Shown: positions 5,543 to 11,702 of the stretch, piece by piece
How the letters are laid out: the number at the start of each line of letters is the position of its first letter
Position numbering within the stretch: the first letter of the stretch is position 1
NCBI GenBank assembly: GCA_017513365.1
Contig: JAFXFY010000135.1
Location: 1-12,705 of the forward strand
Direction: 5' to 3'
DNA length: 12,705 bases
Source: Alphaproteobacteria bacterium
GTDB taxonomy: Bacteria > Pseudomonadota > Alphaproteobacteria > CAAHEQ01 > UBA3637
Program-made: the position numbers and the translations under genes
Notes under the pieces: generated by a model
Told to the model about the DNA's origin: nothing
Database searches by the model: none
What the model saw: the letters and a program-made list of their open reading frames with translations, nothing else

Positions 5543-6340
5543 CTAGATTTGTTGTTTGGGAATGCCTGTTGTTTGGGATATTATTTCCGCTGTATCCCGT
5601 GCGGAAGATGTTTTGAGTGTATTCGTAATCATCTCATCAATTTGTTCATCTGTAAATGTACTTTGCATTTTGTCCGCACGGTCAATAACCAAAACCAGCT
5701 CACCTTTTGGAGCCCCATTTTCATCATAATAACGAATGAGGTTTTGCACGGTATCAATACGTGTTTCTTCAAATTTTTTAGTAATTTCCCGTACAACTGC
5801 CATTTGACGGTTACCACAAACGGTTAAAATATCTTGTAATGTATCAGTTAATCTGTTGGGCGTGTCGTAAAATATTAAGGTTGCTTGTAAATTTTTAATC
5901 GCCTCAAGTGTTTGTTTTCTGCCCGAAGATTTTGGTGGTAAAAATCCCCCAAAATAAAAACTGTCGGATGGCAAGCCGGATAATTGCAGAGCCGATAAAA
6001 CGGCATTTGCCCCCGGAATTGTTGTAATCGGTAAGTTTTCTTCACGGCATGCTCTAACTAACCGAAAACCGGGGTCGGACACAAGAGGCGTGCCGGCATC
6101 GGACACTAAGGCAATGTTCACCCCTTTTTTTAATTTTTCAATAAGCTGAATTTTTGCTTTTTCGGCATTGTGTTCATGGTAAGGGGTTAAGGGGCCATGT
6201 TTGATGCCTAACAAATTTAATAAAGTACCGGTTGTGCGTGTGTCTTCACAGGCAATTAAATCGGCATTTGCTAACGTTTCTTTGGCTCTTTCGGATATGT
6301 CGCCTAAGTTCCCAATAGGTGTTGATACCAAGTATAACAT
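5543..6340 (-). CDS. rsmI: RsmI, 16S rRNA 2'-O-ribose C1402 methyltransferase
   Basis: 265 residues. Tetrapyrrole-methylase-fold enzyme using S-adenosylmethionine to methylate the ribose of C1402 in 16S rRNA at the decoding centre. Seen: LVSTPIGNLGDISERA (residues 4-19), ACEDTRTTGTLL (30-41), ALVSDAGTPLVSDPG (77-91) and TIPGANAVLSALQLSGLPSD (107-126), all hallmark RsmI blocks, then GELVLVI and a small C-terminal helical domain. Shine-Dalgarno GGAAAGG is at 6349-6355. Oddity: the frame stops at TAG (5543-5545) right after GIPKQQI. Reading on gives KRVIELNG and a second TAG at 5516-5518. The family normally ends in the pattern G(I/L)xKKE(L/V)Y..A.EL, so the first TAG sits where Tyr is expected. 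The loss is 9 residues, and the core is intact. Confidence 0.95.
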   Translation of the reverse strand: MLYLVSTPIGNLGDISERAKETLANADLIACEDTRTTGTLLNLLGIKHGPLTPYHEHNAEKAKIQLIEKLKKGVNIALVSDAGTPLVSDPGFRLVRACREENLPITTIPGANAVLSALQLSGLPSDSFYFGGFLPPKSSGRKQTLEAIKNLQATLIFYDTPNRLTDTLQDILTVCGNRQMAVVREITKKFEETRIDTVQNLIRYYDENGAPKGELVLVIDRADKMQSTFTDEQIDEMITNTLKTSSARDTAEIISQTTGIPKQQI

Positions 6341-6368
6341 TTTTTTAACCTTTCCGATTAAATAAAAC

Positions 6369-6397
6369 TTGAAAAATGATTATAAAACATATAACAT
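6369..6397 (+). promoter_or_regulatory. Probable promoter of the lpoA-like gene
   Basis: TTGAAA (6369-6374), a 17-base spacer and TAACAT (6392-6397). Transcription would begin near 6404, which excludes the upstream TTG (6369) and ATG (6396) as starts of the lpoA-like gene. On the opposite strand a perfect TATAAT (6379-6384) lies inside the same spacer and could serve rsmI about 30 bases downstream, but it lacks a recognisable -35 box. Confidence 0.5.
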
Positions 6398-6434
6398 GAA
6401 ACCATCTGTAAAATCAATAAAAAAGGGTAAAAAA

Positions 6435-7736
6435 ATGTGGGGAAAGATAACGGCTGTATGTGGATTGGCTTTGTTGGGGGCATGTGCTGTTCAAAAGACC
6501 GATCCGTTTATGCAACCAATGTTTGGTGAGATTCCGTCGGCATATGAGTCTGCGGATGTTCAAGGAGCATCCACTAAAATAGCAGTTTTGTTGCCCTTAA
6601 GTGGTAAGTCTGAGGCTTTAGGGGTTGATATGCAAAAAGCAGCAATGATGGCGGCGTTTGATAAACGTCAATCGGGGGCCGGTGTCTTTTTTTATGATAC
6701 AGCTGGTACACCAGAGGGTGCCGAAAATGCTTTGATTGAGGCTGAAAAAATTTACCCGTCCGTGATTGTGGGGCCTGTTTTTTCTGCCGAGGTGGCAGCT
6801 GTTCGGGATGAGGGAACAAAAGTTCCGGTTTTGTCTTTTACATCGGATAGTGAAGCATTGGATGATGATGTATACACGTTGGCGTTAATGATACCCAATC
6901 AAGTGGAACGAATTGCTGAATATGCCTGTAGAGCAGGACAGCGAAAACTTGCTGTTATCGGGCCGGAAAATAAGGTCGGTGAGATAGTTATGAATACATT
7001 ATCCGATACAATAGAGCGATGCCCCGGTATGGAAATTCAAAGTGTTTCTTTATATAACCCCAAAACCATTAATTTTGATCCGGTTATTGGTAAAATAGCG
7101 CCTCAGCCAATTGATTCCAGACGCAAAGATTTAACGGATGAAGAAAAAGAATTATTGGCTAAGCCGATTACTGAAAAAGTTGAATTTGACGCTTTGTTAG
7201 TATTTGAAGACGGTGTTAAATTGCAACAGGTTATGAGTATGTTATCATACTATGATATTACACCGACGGATATGCCGATTTATGGGTTATCTTCGTGGGG
7301 TGGGGCCAAGATGTCCGAACTGATTGGCGGGTATTATCCGGCAATGCCGGCTAGATTATCGTCAGATTTCAGTCGACGTTTTCATCAAACTTTTGGGACA
7401 AAGCCATCGGCACTAGCAGCGTATGCTTATGATGCGGTATCGTTGGGAATTATGCTGGGAAATACCGGTTCTATTCATATGGCCGGTTTGTTGAATGATA
7501 GAGGGTTTGATGGTGTCAATGGACGTTTTAGGTTAAATGAAGATGGTACAAACAGCCGGTTATTGGATATGCGTCAAATTATGACGAAAAACAGAACCGT
7601 GGTTGTTGAACCGGCACCCCAGGCAATGCCGTCTCGTTCAGATGACAGCATGTGGGTGATACCTGAAACTGTGGCGGTTGAAATGGAGGATATTCCCGTT
7701 CAAAATGAAGGAGCCATTTCTGAATTTGTCCGATAA
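6435..7736 (+). CDS. lpoA: LpoA/YraM-like penicillin-binding protein activator lipoprotein
   Basis: 433 residues from the ATG at 6435. The signal MWGKITAVCGLALLGAC ends in lipobox LGAC (Cys17), so this is a lipoprotein, probably of the outer membrane. From about residue 47, TKIAVLLPLSGKSEALGVDMQKAAMMAAFD is the first strand and helix of a periplasmic-binding-protein type I fold. IVGPVFSAEV and VPVLSFTSD follow, and FGTKPSALAAYAYDAV is near the end, as in LpoA C-domains. E. coli LpoA is longer because it carries an extra TPR domain; this shorter form is the one usual outside gammaproteobacteria. Known for E. coli LpoA: stimulates PBP1A peptidoglycan synthesis across the periplasm. It is divergent from rsmI, as yraM is from yraL. 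Start: 6435 has AGGG 7 bases upstream, while the longer frame from TTG 6369 would begin inside the promoter. Confidence 0.85.
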   Translation: MWGKITAVCGLALLGACAVQKTDPFMQPMFGEIPSAYESADVQGASTKIAVLLPLSGKSEALGVDMQKAAMMAAFDKRQSGAGVFFYDTAGTPEGAENALIEAEKIYPSVIVGPVFSAEVAAVRDEGTKVPVLSFTSDSEALDDDVYTLALMIPNQVERIAEYACRAGQRKLAVIGPENKVGEIVMNTLSDTIERCPGMEIQSVSLYNPKTINFDPVIGKIAPQPIDSRRKDLTDEEKELLAKPITEKVEFDALLVFEDGVKLQQVMSMLSYYDITPTDMPIYGLSSWGGAKMSELIGGYYPAMPARLSSDFSRRFHQTFGTKPSALAAYAYDAVSLGIMLGNTGSIHMAGLLNDRGFDGVNGRFRLNEDGTNSRLLDMRQIMTKNRTVVVEPAPQAMPSRSDDSMWVIPETVAVEMEDIPVQNEGAISEFVR

Positions 7737-7775
7737 AATCGGTATGTGAGCAATAATTTTAATAAAGGAAAAAAC

Positions 7776-9200
7776 ATGAAACATAATGAATACGGTCGCT
7801 CAATGGTAGAGATGTTAGGTGTACTGGTTGTTATGGGCGTTTTAGCAATAACGTCCGTTTGGGGATTTGGGTATGCCATGGATAAAAATAAGGCGAATCG
7901 GTTGTATAATGATGCAAAGGTTGCTTATATGTCCATTGTGTCGGGAGGGCCATATGATTGGACTCAAACGGAATTTAATTCGCAGACTGGTCTGACGCTA
8001 TTTGTACGTCAAGATAAGGCTGGTAAAACGTTTATTTTGGTTGAAGCGGTTCCAAATGGTATTTGTGATAAGATATCTGATATGGCTAAAGACGGTCAAG
8101 AAGTGGTTTTATATACGTCAATGAATGAACAGGTAGACTGTAAAGCTGAAAAACAAGATATTGTGTTTGCTTTTGGTGGGGGAGAACCACCTTTGATTCC
8201 ATGCGAAGATGCTGGTGAATGTCCTGATTGGTATAACAGCTATTGTAGTAGTGAAGAAGAGGTTTGTTTGGTCTGTGAATTAGGTCAGCGCAAAAATGAT
8301 ACTGCTGACGGGTGTGTGGATTTGTGTTCCGATAGAACGGATATTTATACTCAAACGTGTACTTCTGAAGAGGCCGGAGCCAATTGGTGTTGTCCGTTTG
8401 ATACCGTGTGTAGTAGTGCTGTTGGCAAATGTATTGATGCCGAAAATGTATGTGTGTATGATATGAAAAAAACAAGTAATACAACAATGTATTATACATC
8501 AACATGCAGTTATACAATGGCCGAAACAGAGGCAACGCAAATGTATTATACGGCAACTTGCGGATATGATTTTGCTCAATCAACGGATTCAAATGGTAAT
8601 ATTACAACCTCTTTTTCCAAAATTGGCAATTCCTGTCCTGAAAATCATTATTGTCGCTTGACTTGGATGAAACAAAAATGGGCCTCAGGCGAAACGGCTC
8701 CGACAGGTTTTGCCAATGATTATACAGGTGAAATGTGGGGTGTCTGTGTGCCGATGTCATCAACTACGGCGAATGCTCAACCGGTGTATCCGTCCTCTAA
8801 AAATTTACTGACACGTAAAAAAATGCCGTGTCCGGAAAATTATTATTGCCGTTTGATGTGGACAAAGGAAAAATGGGAATCTGGTGAAACGGTTCCGACT
8901 GGTTTTGCTAATGATTATGTTGGTGATATGTTTGGTGTTTGTGTGCCGATGTCGGCTACGACAGGTAATGCACAACCGGTATATCCGTCATCTGAAAACT
9001 TGATGAGTAAAAAGACGGATTGTCCAAGTGGTCAGTATTGTAATTTAAAATGGACCAGCACGGAAAATAATTGTGCCAATGCATCTATTCCAAACGATTA
9101 TGTTGGGTTGATGTACGGCGGATGCGTTGATATGGATAAGGTCGGCACAGCAGTTTGTCCGGGCAGTATTCCTGGTCTTATGATGCCAGAAGAAAAATAA
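7776..9200 (+). CDS. Pilin-like N-terminus fused to a Cys-rich repeat domain
   Basis: 474 residues from the ATG at 7776 (AAAGGAA 6 bases upstream); the GTG at 7746 has no such support. The N-terminus MKHNEYGRSMVEMLGVLVVMGVLAI resembles a type IV pilin or pseudopilin: a short leader, Gly7 as likely prepilin-peptidase site, Glu at mature position +5, then a hydrophobic helix to about residue 35. Arg rather than Phe/Met at +1 is atypical. The ectodomain from about 135 is Cys-rich; the whole protein has 28 Cys, mostly in small loops such as CEDAGEC, CLVC and WCC. A short repeat (TTMYYTSTCSYTM / TQMYYTATCGYDF) precedes three larger repeats (287-351, 352-415, 416-473). It is probably a disulfide-rich surface or pilus-tip-like protein exported by a type IV pilus or type II secretion system; none is encoded here. 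It lies 39 bases after lpoA and may be co-transcribed. Function is inference. Confidence 0.75.
   Translation: MKHNEYGRSMVEMLGVLVVMGVLAITSVWGFGYAMDKNKANRLYNDAKVAYMSIVSGGPYDWTQTEFNSQTGLTLFVRQDKAGKTFILVEAVPNGICDKISDMAKDGQEVVLYTSMNEQVDCKAEKQDIVFAFGGGEPPLIPCEDAGECPDWYNSYCSSEEEVCLVCELGQRKNDTADGCVDLCSDRTDIYTQTCTSEEAGANWCCPFDTVCSSAVGKCIDAENVCVYDMKKTSNTTMYYTSTCSYTMAETEATQMYYTATCGYDFAQSTDSNGNITTSFSKIGNSCPENHYCRLTWMKQKWASGETAPTGFANDYTGEMWGVCVPMSSTTANAQPVYPSSKNLLTRKKMPCPENYYCRLMWTKEKWESGETVPTGFANDYVGDMFGVCVPMSATTGNAQPVYPSSENLMSKKTDCPSGQYCNLKWTSTENNCANASIPNDYVGLMYGGCVDMDKVGTAVCPGSIPGLMMPEEK
8634..9197 (+). repeat. Three tandem coding repeats in the pilin-like gene
   Basis: Unit 1 is 8634-8828 (65 codons) and unit 2 is 8829-9020 (64 codons). 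By eye they are about three quarters identical in protein, sharing CPEN-YC, SGETxPTGFANDY and NAQPVYPSS. Unit 3 (9021-9197) is shorter and degenerate, keeping C-P-x-x-x-Y-C, NDYVG-M and G-CV-M. DNA divergence between units 1 and 2 argues against a very recent duplication. Confidence 0.85.
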
Positions 9201-9203
9201 GTT

Positions 9204-9230
9204 AAATGCCCTCACTGAGGGCATTTTCTT
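9204..9230 (+). terminator. Strong terminator after the pilin-like gene
   Basis: AAATGCCCTC (9204-9213) pairs perfectly with GAGGGCATTT (9217-9226) around ACT, followed by TCTTTTA. It begins 4 bases past the stop codon. The reverse strand also carries a T-rich stretch after the hairpin, so it probably also ends hemW transcription. The 42 bases between it and the hemW stop hold nothing I can identify. Confidence 0.85.
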
Positions 9231-9272
9231 TTATCTTGAAAACGACCGGCTAGGCCCATGGATTCCTTTTTG

Positions 9273-10364
9273 TTAAGGCAATACCATTATGATGAGTTCA
9301 TTTAACATTAAGGTGCCATTTAAGGTTGGTGTAATGGTTGAATCATCATCGGATAGGGTTATCCATCCTAACTGACGGGCCTTTTGAATGCCTTTAGGGG
9401 ATAGTCCCTTTATTGGGAAAGGGGTATGCGTTAATCGCAAGCCCATAAGTACTTGTTCTTCAAATTTTTCGTCCGGTGTTAATTGTTCGGACATAATGCC
9501 GTTTTTTAACCACTTATCAACGGAATGTTCAGATTCGGTGGCCATTAATCCCAATCGTCCGTGAGCAGCCGGTCCAATGCCGATGTAATCGCCACCCATC
9601 CAATAGGTTAAATTGTGCCTGCTTTCTTCACCATGGCGAGCATAGTTGGATACTTCATAACTTGGAATACCGGCTTCATTCATAATGCTATCGGTTAAAC
9701 GGTATAACTGCTCTGCTGTTTTTTCATCTGCCGGTGAGATGTTTTTTTGCCCGAATACGGTATTTTCCTCAATAGTTAGTTGATATAAAGAATAATGAGA
9801 CAGACCCAAAGATAACGCCGTTTGTAATTCTGTTTCCCATGCCTTGAGTGTTTGGTTGGGGCGAGCATAAATTAAGTCCATATTTAATTTGGGGAAGATA
9901 TTTTTTGCTTCTTCAATTCTGTTAAGGGCTGTTTGAACGGAATGTCTGCGCCCCAAAAATTTTAAATCCGTATCATTCAGAGCTTGAACGCCGATGGATA
10001 ATCGATTAATGCCCAAATTTTTAAAGGCGGTCATTTTTTCTTTGGTAATCGCATCTGGATTGGCTTCTAATGTGATTTCAATATCATCTGACAGCGTAAA
10101 AATAGTCGTGATACTGTGCATTATTTTTTCCATAAAGGCCGGCGACATTAACGACGGTGTACCACCACCGAAAAAAATACTGGTTAACCGGTGATTATCG
10201 GTTAAATTGGCCATTTGTTTTAAATCTCTGAGATAACCGGCAAGCAAGATATCTTCATTCGGAGCTTGACATGGATGGCTGAAAAAATCACAGTAGGGGC
10301 ATTTTGATAAACAGTAAGGCCAATGTAAGTATAAGCCGAATAAGGGTTTTTGACGTGATTGCAT
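9273..10364 (-). CDS. hemW: HemW, radical SAM heme chaperone
   Basis: 363 residues from the ATG at 10364. The radical SAM motif CLSKCPYC puts the [4Fe-4S] ligands at Cys18, Cys22 and Cys25. IFFGGGTPSLM, the SAM-binding GGGTP block, follows, then ITLEANPDAIT, NRLSIGVQALNDTDLKFLGRRH, and LSHYSLYQLTIEENT with VSNYARHGEESRHNLTYWMGGDYIGIGPAAHG, all typical of HemW. The presence of all three Cys in C-x3-C-x2-C agrees with HemW, as it does with HemN. Length (about 370-380) and the absence of the longer HemN N-terminus favour HemW, which delivers heme to target proteins rather than oxidising coproporphyrinogen. Start: AGAGG upstream supports ATG 10364; the TTG at 10379 adds 5 residues and has no clear site. 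It is divergent from hpf. Confidence 0.93.
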   Translation of the reverse strand: MQSRQKPLFGLYLHWPYCLSKCPYCDFFSHPCQAPNEDILLAGYLRDLKQMANLTDNHRLTSIFFGGGTPSLMSPAFMEKIMHSITTIFTLSDDIEITLEANPDAITKEKMTAFKNLGINRLSIGVQALNDTDLKFLGRRHSVQTALNRIEEAKNIFPKLNMDLIYARPNQTLKAWETELQTALSLGLSHYSLYQLTIEENTVFGQKNISPADEKTAEQLYRLTDSIMNEAGIPSYEVSNYARHGEESRHNLTYWMGGDYIGIGPAAHGRLGLMATESEHSVDKWLKNGIMSEQLTPDEKFEEQVLMGLRLTHTPFPIKGLSPKGIQKARQLGWITLSDDDSTITPTLNGTLMLNELIIMVLP

Positions 10365-10372
10365 TTGACCTC

Positions 10373-10401
10373 TTGACAATTTATAAAAAAAAGGGTAGAG
10401 T
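10373..10401 (+). promoter_or_regulatory. Promoter of hpf
   Basis: TTGACA (10373-10378), a 17-base spacer and TAGAGT (10396-10401). The start point would be near 10408, giving a 5' UTR of about 43 bases. The -35 box overlaps, on the other strand, the upstream edge of the hemW ribosome binding region, so RNA polymerase on hpf and the hemW leader share the same DNA. Confidence 0.6.
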
Positions 10402-10450
10402 TTTAATCCTGAAGATAATTATTGATTAATCTAACAAGAAAGATAAAACA

Positions 10451-10999
10451 ATGCAAATAATAATTACAGGTCAACAAATTAATTTAGGCGACAACTTGCG
10501 TTCTTATGCCGAAAAAGCTTTGGATGCAGCTGTTTCAAAATATTTTGCCGATGCAATCAGCGCTGATGTGCGTGTGATTAAAGAAGGCGAAGAAATCAGA
10601 ACAGATATTACAGTTCACCCGATTGCCGGTGCTTTGGTAAAAACGACGGCATTTTCTGCCGACGCTTATGCTTCATTTGATGGCGCTGTTGCAAAATTGT
10701 CCAGACAGCTCAGCCGTTATAAAAATCGTTTGACGGATCATCGTGCCGAACCGGTAGAAATGGTTGATATGGCCGTTATTGATGCCAAAGAAGACGAAGA
10801 AGAAGTCGGTGATGCTCCGGTGATTATTGCCGAAATGCAAACTGAATTACCGATTTGTACGGTCAGCGGTGCCGTGATGCGCATGGATTTAGCTGGTCTT
10901 CCGGCATTGATGTTTAAAAACTCCGCTCATGGTGGTCTTAACATGGTTTATCGCCGTCCGGATGGCAATATCGGTTGGATTGATCCCAAAAATAAATAA
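10451..10999 (+). CDS. hpf: Long-form ribosome hibernation promoting factor
   Basis: 182 residues. Residues 1 to about 98 are the S30AE domain (MQIIITGQQINLGDNLRSYAEKAL at the start, DAYASFDGAVAKLSRQLSRYKNRL at its end), which sits in the 30S decoding site. An acidic linker (AKEDEEEVGDAP, about 112-123) leads to the C-terminal dimerisation domain (MRMDLAGLPALMFKNSAHGGLNMVYRRPDGNIGWIDP). The presence of this second domain identifies the long form, known to make 100S ribosome dimers in stationary phase. The start has only a weak purine-rich site (AAGAAAG). It is followed by ptsN after 9 bases, the order usual in proteobacteria; rpoN, often upstream, is not here. Confidence 0.95.
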   Translation: MQIIITGQQINLGDNLRSYAEKALDAAVSKYFADAISADVRVIKEGEEIRTDITVHPIAGALVKTTAFSADAYASFDGAVAKLSRQLSRYKNRLTDHRAEPVEMVDMAVIDAKEDEEEVGDAPVIIAEMQTELPICTVSGAVMRMDLAGLPALMFKNSAHGGLNMVYRRPDGNIGWIDPKNK

Positions 11000-11008
11000 G
11001 GATTATCC

Positions 11009-11464
11009 ATGAAAATTATTGATATTTTATCAAAGGGTTCTGTTGTTCCAAACGGTGCTTATGGCAGTAAACGTCAATTATTGGAAGAATTAGCCAAGGT
11101 TGCCGCTCGTCAAACCGGATTGGATGAACGAATTGTCTTTGATGCATTGTTGGAACGTGAACGGTTAGGAACAACAGGTGTTGGTAAAGGGGTTGCCTTG
11201 CCGCATACCAGATTGGCCGGATTAGATAACATTTTCTGTGCCTTTGTTAAATCTGAACCGGTTTCCTTTGATGCAGTGGACGGAAAACCCGTTGATTTAA
11301 TCTTCTTATTGTTGGCTCCGGAAGAATCAGGGGCTGATCATCTTAAAGCGTTGGCAAAATTATCTCGCATTTTACGTGATGAAACGGCCGCCGAAGGATT
11401 GCGTCAGGCAAAATCCACAGATGATATTTATGCCTTGATTGAAAAGTATGACGCGGAAGATTAA
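11009..11464 (+). CDS. ptsN: PtsN, nitrogen-type PTS enzyme IIA (EIIA-Ntr)
   Basis: 151 residues, normal length. The phospho-acceptor block is GVGKGVALPHTRL with His66, preceded by ALLERERLGTTG as in EIIA-Ntr proteins, and followed by VDLIFLLLAPEESGADHLKALAKLSRILRD, the family's second signature. Known: the last carrier of the PtsP-PtsO-PtsN chain, signalling nitrogen, potassium or stringent status by protein contacts rather than sugar transport. AAGGA (10999-11003 region) lies about 7 bases before the ATG, and the gene is only 9 bases after hpf, so they share one transcript ending at the terminator near 11484. Confidence 0.95.
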   Translation: MKIIDILSKGSVVPNGAYGSKRQLLEELAKVAARQTGLDERIVFDALLERERLGTTGVGKGVALPHTRLAGLDNIFCAFVKSEPVSFDAVDGKPVDLIFLLLAPEESGADHLKALAKLSRILRDETAAEGLRQAKSTDDIYALIEKYDAED

Positions 11465-11483
11465 GTGAGAAAAGATTAAAGAG

Positions 11484-11524
11484 AAAGAGCTTCTGATATT
11501 TTGGAAGCTCTTTTCGTTTTTTTG
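11484..11524 (+). terminator. Terminator of hpf-ptsN
   Basis: AAAGAGCTTC (11484-11493) pairs with GAAGCTCTTT (11504-11513) around a 10-base loop, followed by TTTTCGTTTTTTTG. The T-run ends directly against the -35 box of the leu promoter. Confidence 0.85.
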
Positions 11525-11553
11525 TTGACATTTTATTAAAAATGTAGTATTGT
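11525..11553 (+). promoter_or_regulatory. Promoter of the leu leader and leuA
   Basis: Perfect -35 TTGACA (11525-11530), a 17-base spacer and TATTGT (11548-11553). The expected start point is 6-8 bases further on, at 11559-11561, which is the AUG of the leader peptide. No other -10 with good spacing is seen. Confidence 0.75.
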
Positions 11554-11560
11554 TCCACAC

Positions 11561-11629
11561 ATGAATAATAAAAAACTACATCTCTTGTTATGCTTGTTAG
11601 GAAATAATAACCATCTCCTAAGAGGGTAG
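11561..11629 (+). CDS. leuL: Leucine-rich leader peptide of the leu attenuator
   Basis: 22 codons then TAG, too short for ordinary gene calling. The peptide begins MNNKKLHLLLCLL and has leucine at positions 6, 8, 9, 10, 12, 13, 19 and 20, so 8 of 22 residues, using four different Leu codons (CTA, CTC, TTG, TTA). It acts as a translation sensor for charged tRNA-Leu rather than as a protein. There is no Shine-Dalgarno. The promoter places the RNA 5' end at or within two bases of the AUG, so it should be translated from a leaderless or almost leaderless transcript, as is known for the trpL leader of Sinorhizobium meliloti. The stop codon lies inside the 5' arm of the antiterminator, so a ribosome finishing the peptide covers it. 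Downstream are the terminator and leuA, which fits exactly. Confidence 0.9.
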   Translation: MNNKKLHLLLCLLGNNNHLLRG

Positions 11630-11670
11630 CTTTTATACATTTTTTTAAAGCCAAACACCCTTTTAGGAGG
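11593..11670 (+). promoter_or_regulatory. Leu attenuator: alternative 1:2 and 2:3 hairpins
   Basis: Two exclusive pairings are visible. Segment 2 (11614-11627) can pair with segment 3 (11657-11670) over 14 consecutive bp, two of them G-U: this is the antiterminator, and it uses up most of the terminator stem. Alternatively segment 1 (11593-11602), which contains codons TTG TTA GGA, pairs with 11616-11625: TTAGGA with TCCTAA, plus three more pairs after one mismatch. A ribosome stalled at the Leu codons 9-13 would cover segment 1, free segment 2 for segment 3 and let transcription proceed. One that reaches the TAG covers segment 2 and lets the terminator form. Confidence 0.85.
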
Positions 11671-11680
11671 GTGTTTTTTT
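11653..11680 (+). terminator. Attenuator terminator upstream of leuA
   Basis: AAACACCC (11653-11660) pairs perfectly with GGGTGTTT (11669-11676) around an 8-base loop, running into a 7-base T tract (11674-11680). It lies between the leader peptide and leuA, with no gene of its own to end, as expected for an attenuator. Confidence 0.88.
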
Positions 11681-11702
11681 ATTATCTAGTGAAAGGAAAA
11701 AT

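Noticed and set aside
5543..5545. Reassignment of TAG as a sense codon
   Set aside because: TAG also ends the leu leader peptide in a position that fits attenuation, and the other genes use TAA or TGA normally; one codon is not evidence for a changed code.
6369..6434. Longer N-terminus of the lpoA-like gene from TTG 6369 or ATG 6396
   Set aside because: Both starts overlap the predicted -35 and -10 boxes, lack a ribosome site, and would place 22 or 13 extra residues before a perfect lipoprotein signal.
8086..8592. Minus-strand frame of 168 codons
   Set aside because: Lies wholly inside the pilin-like gene, with low-complexity Tyr/His composition typical of antisense of a Cys/Tyr-rich coding sequence and no start signals.
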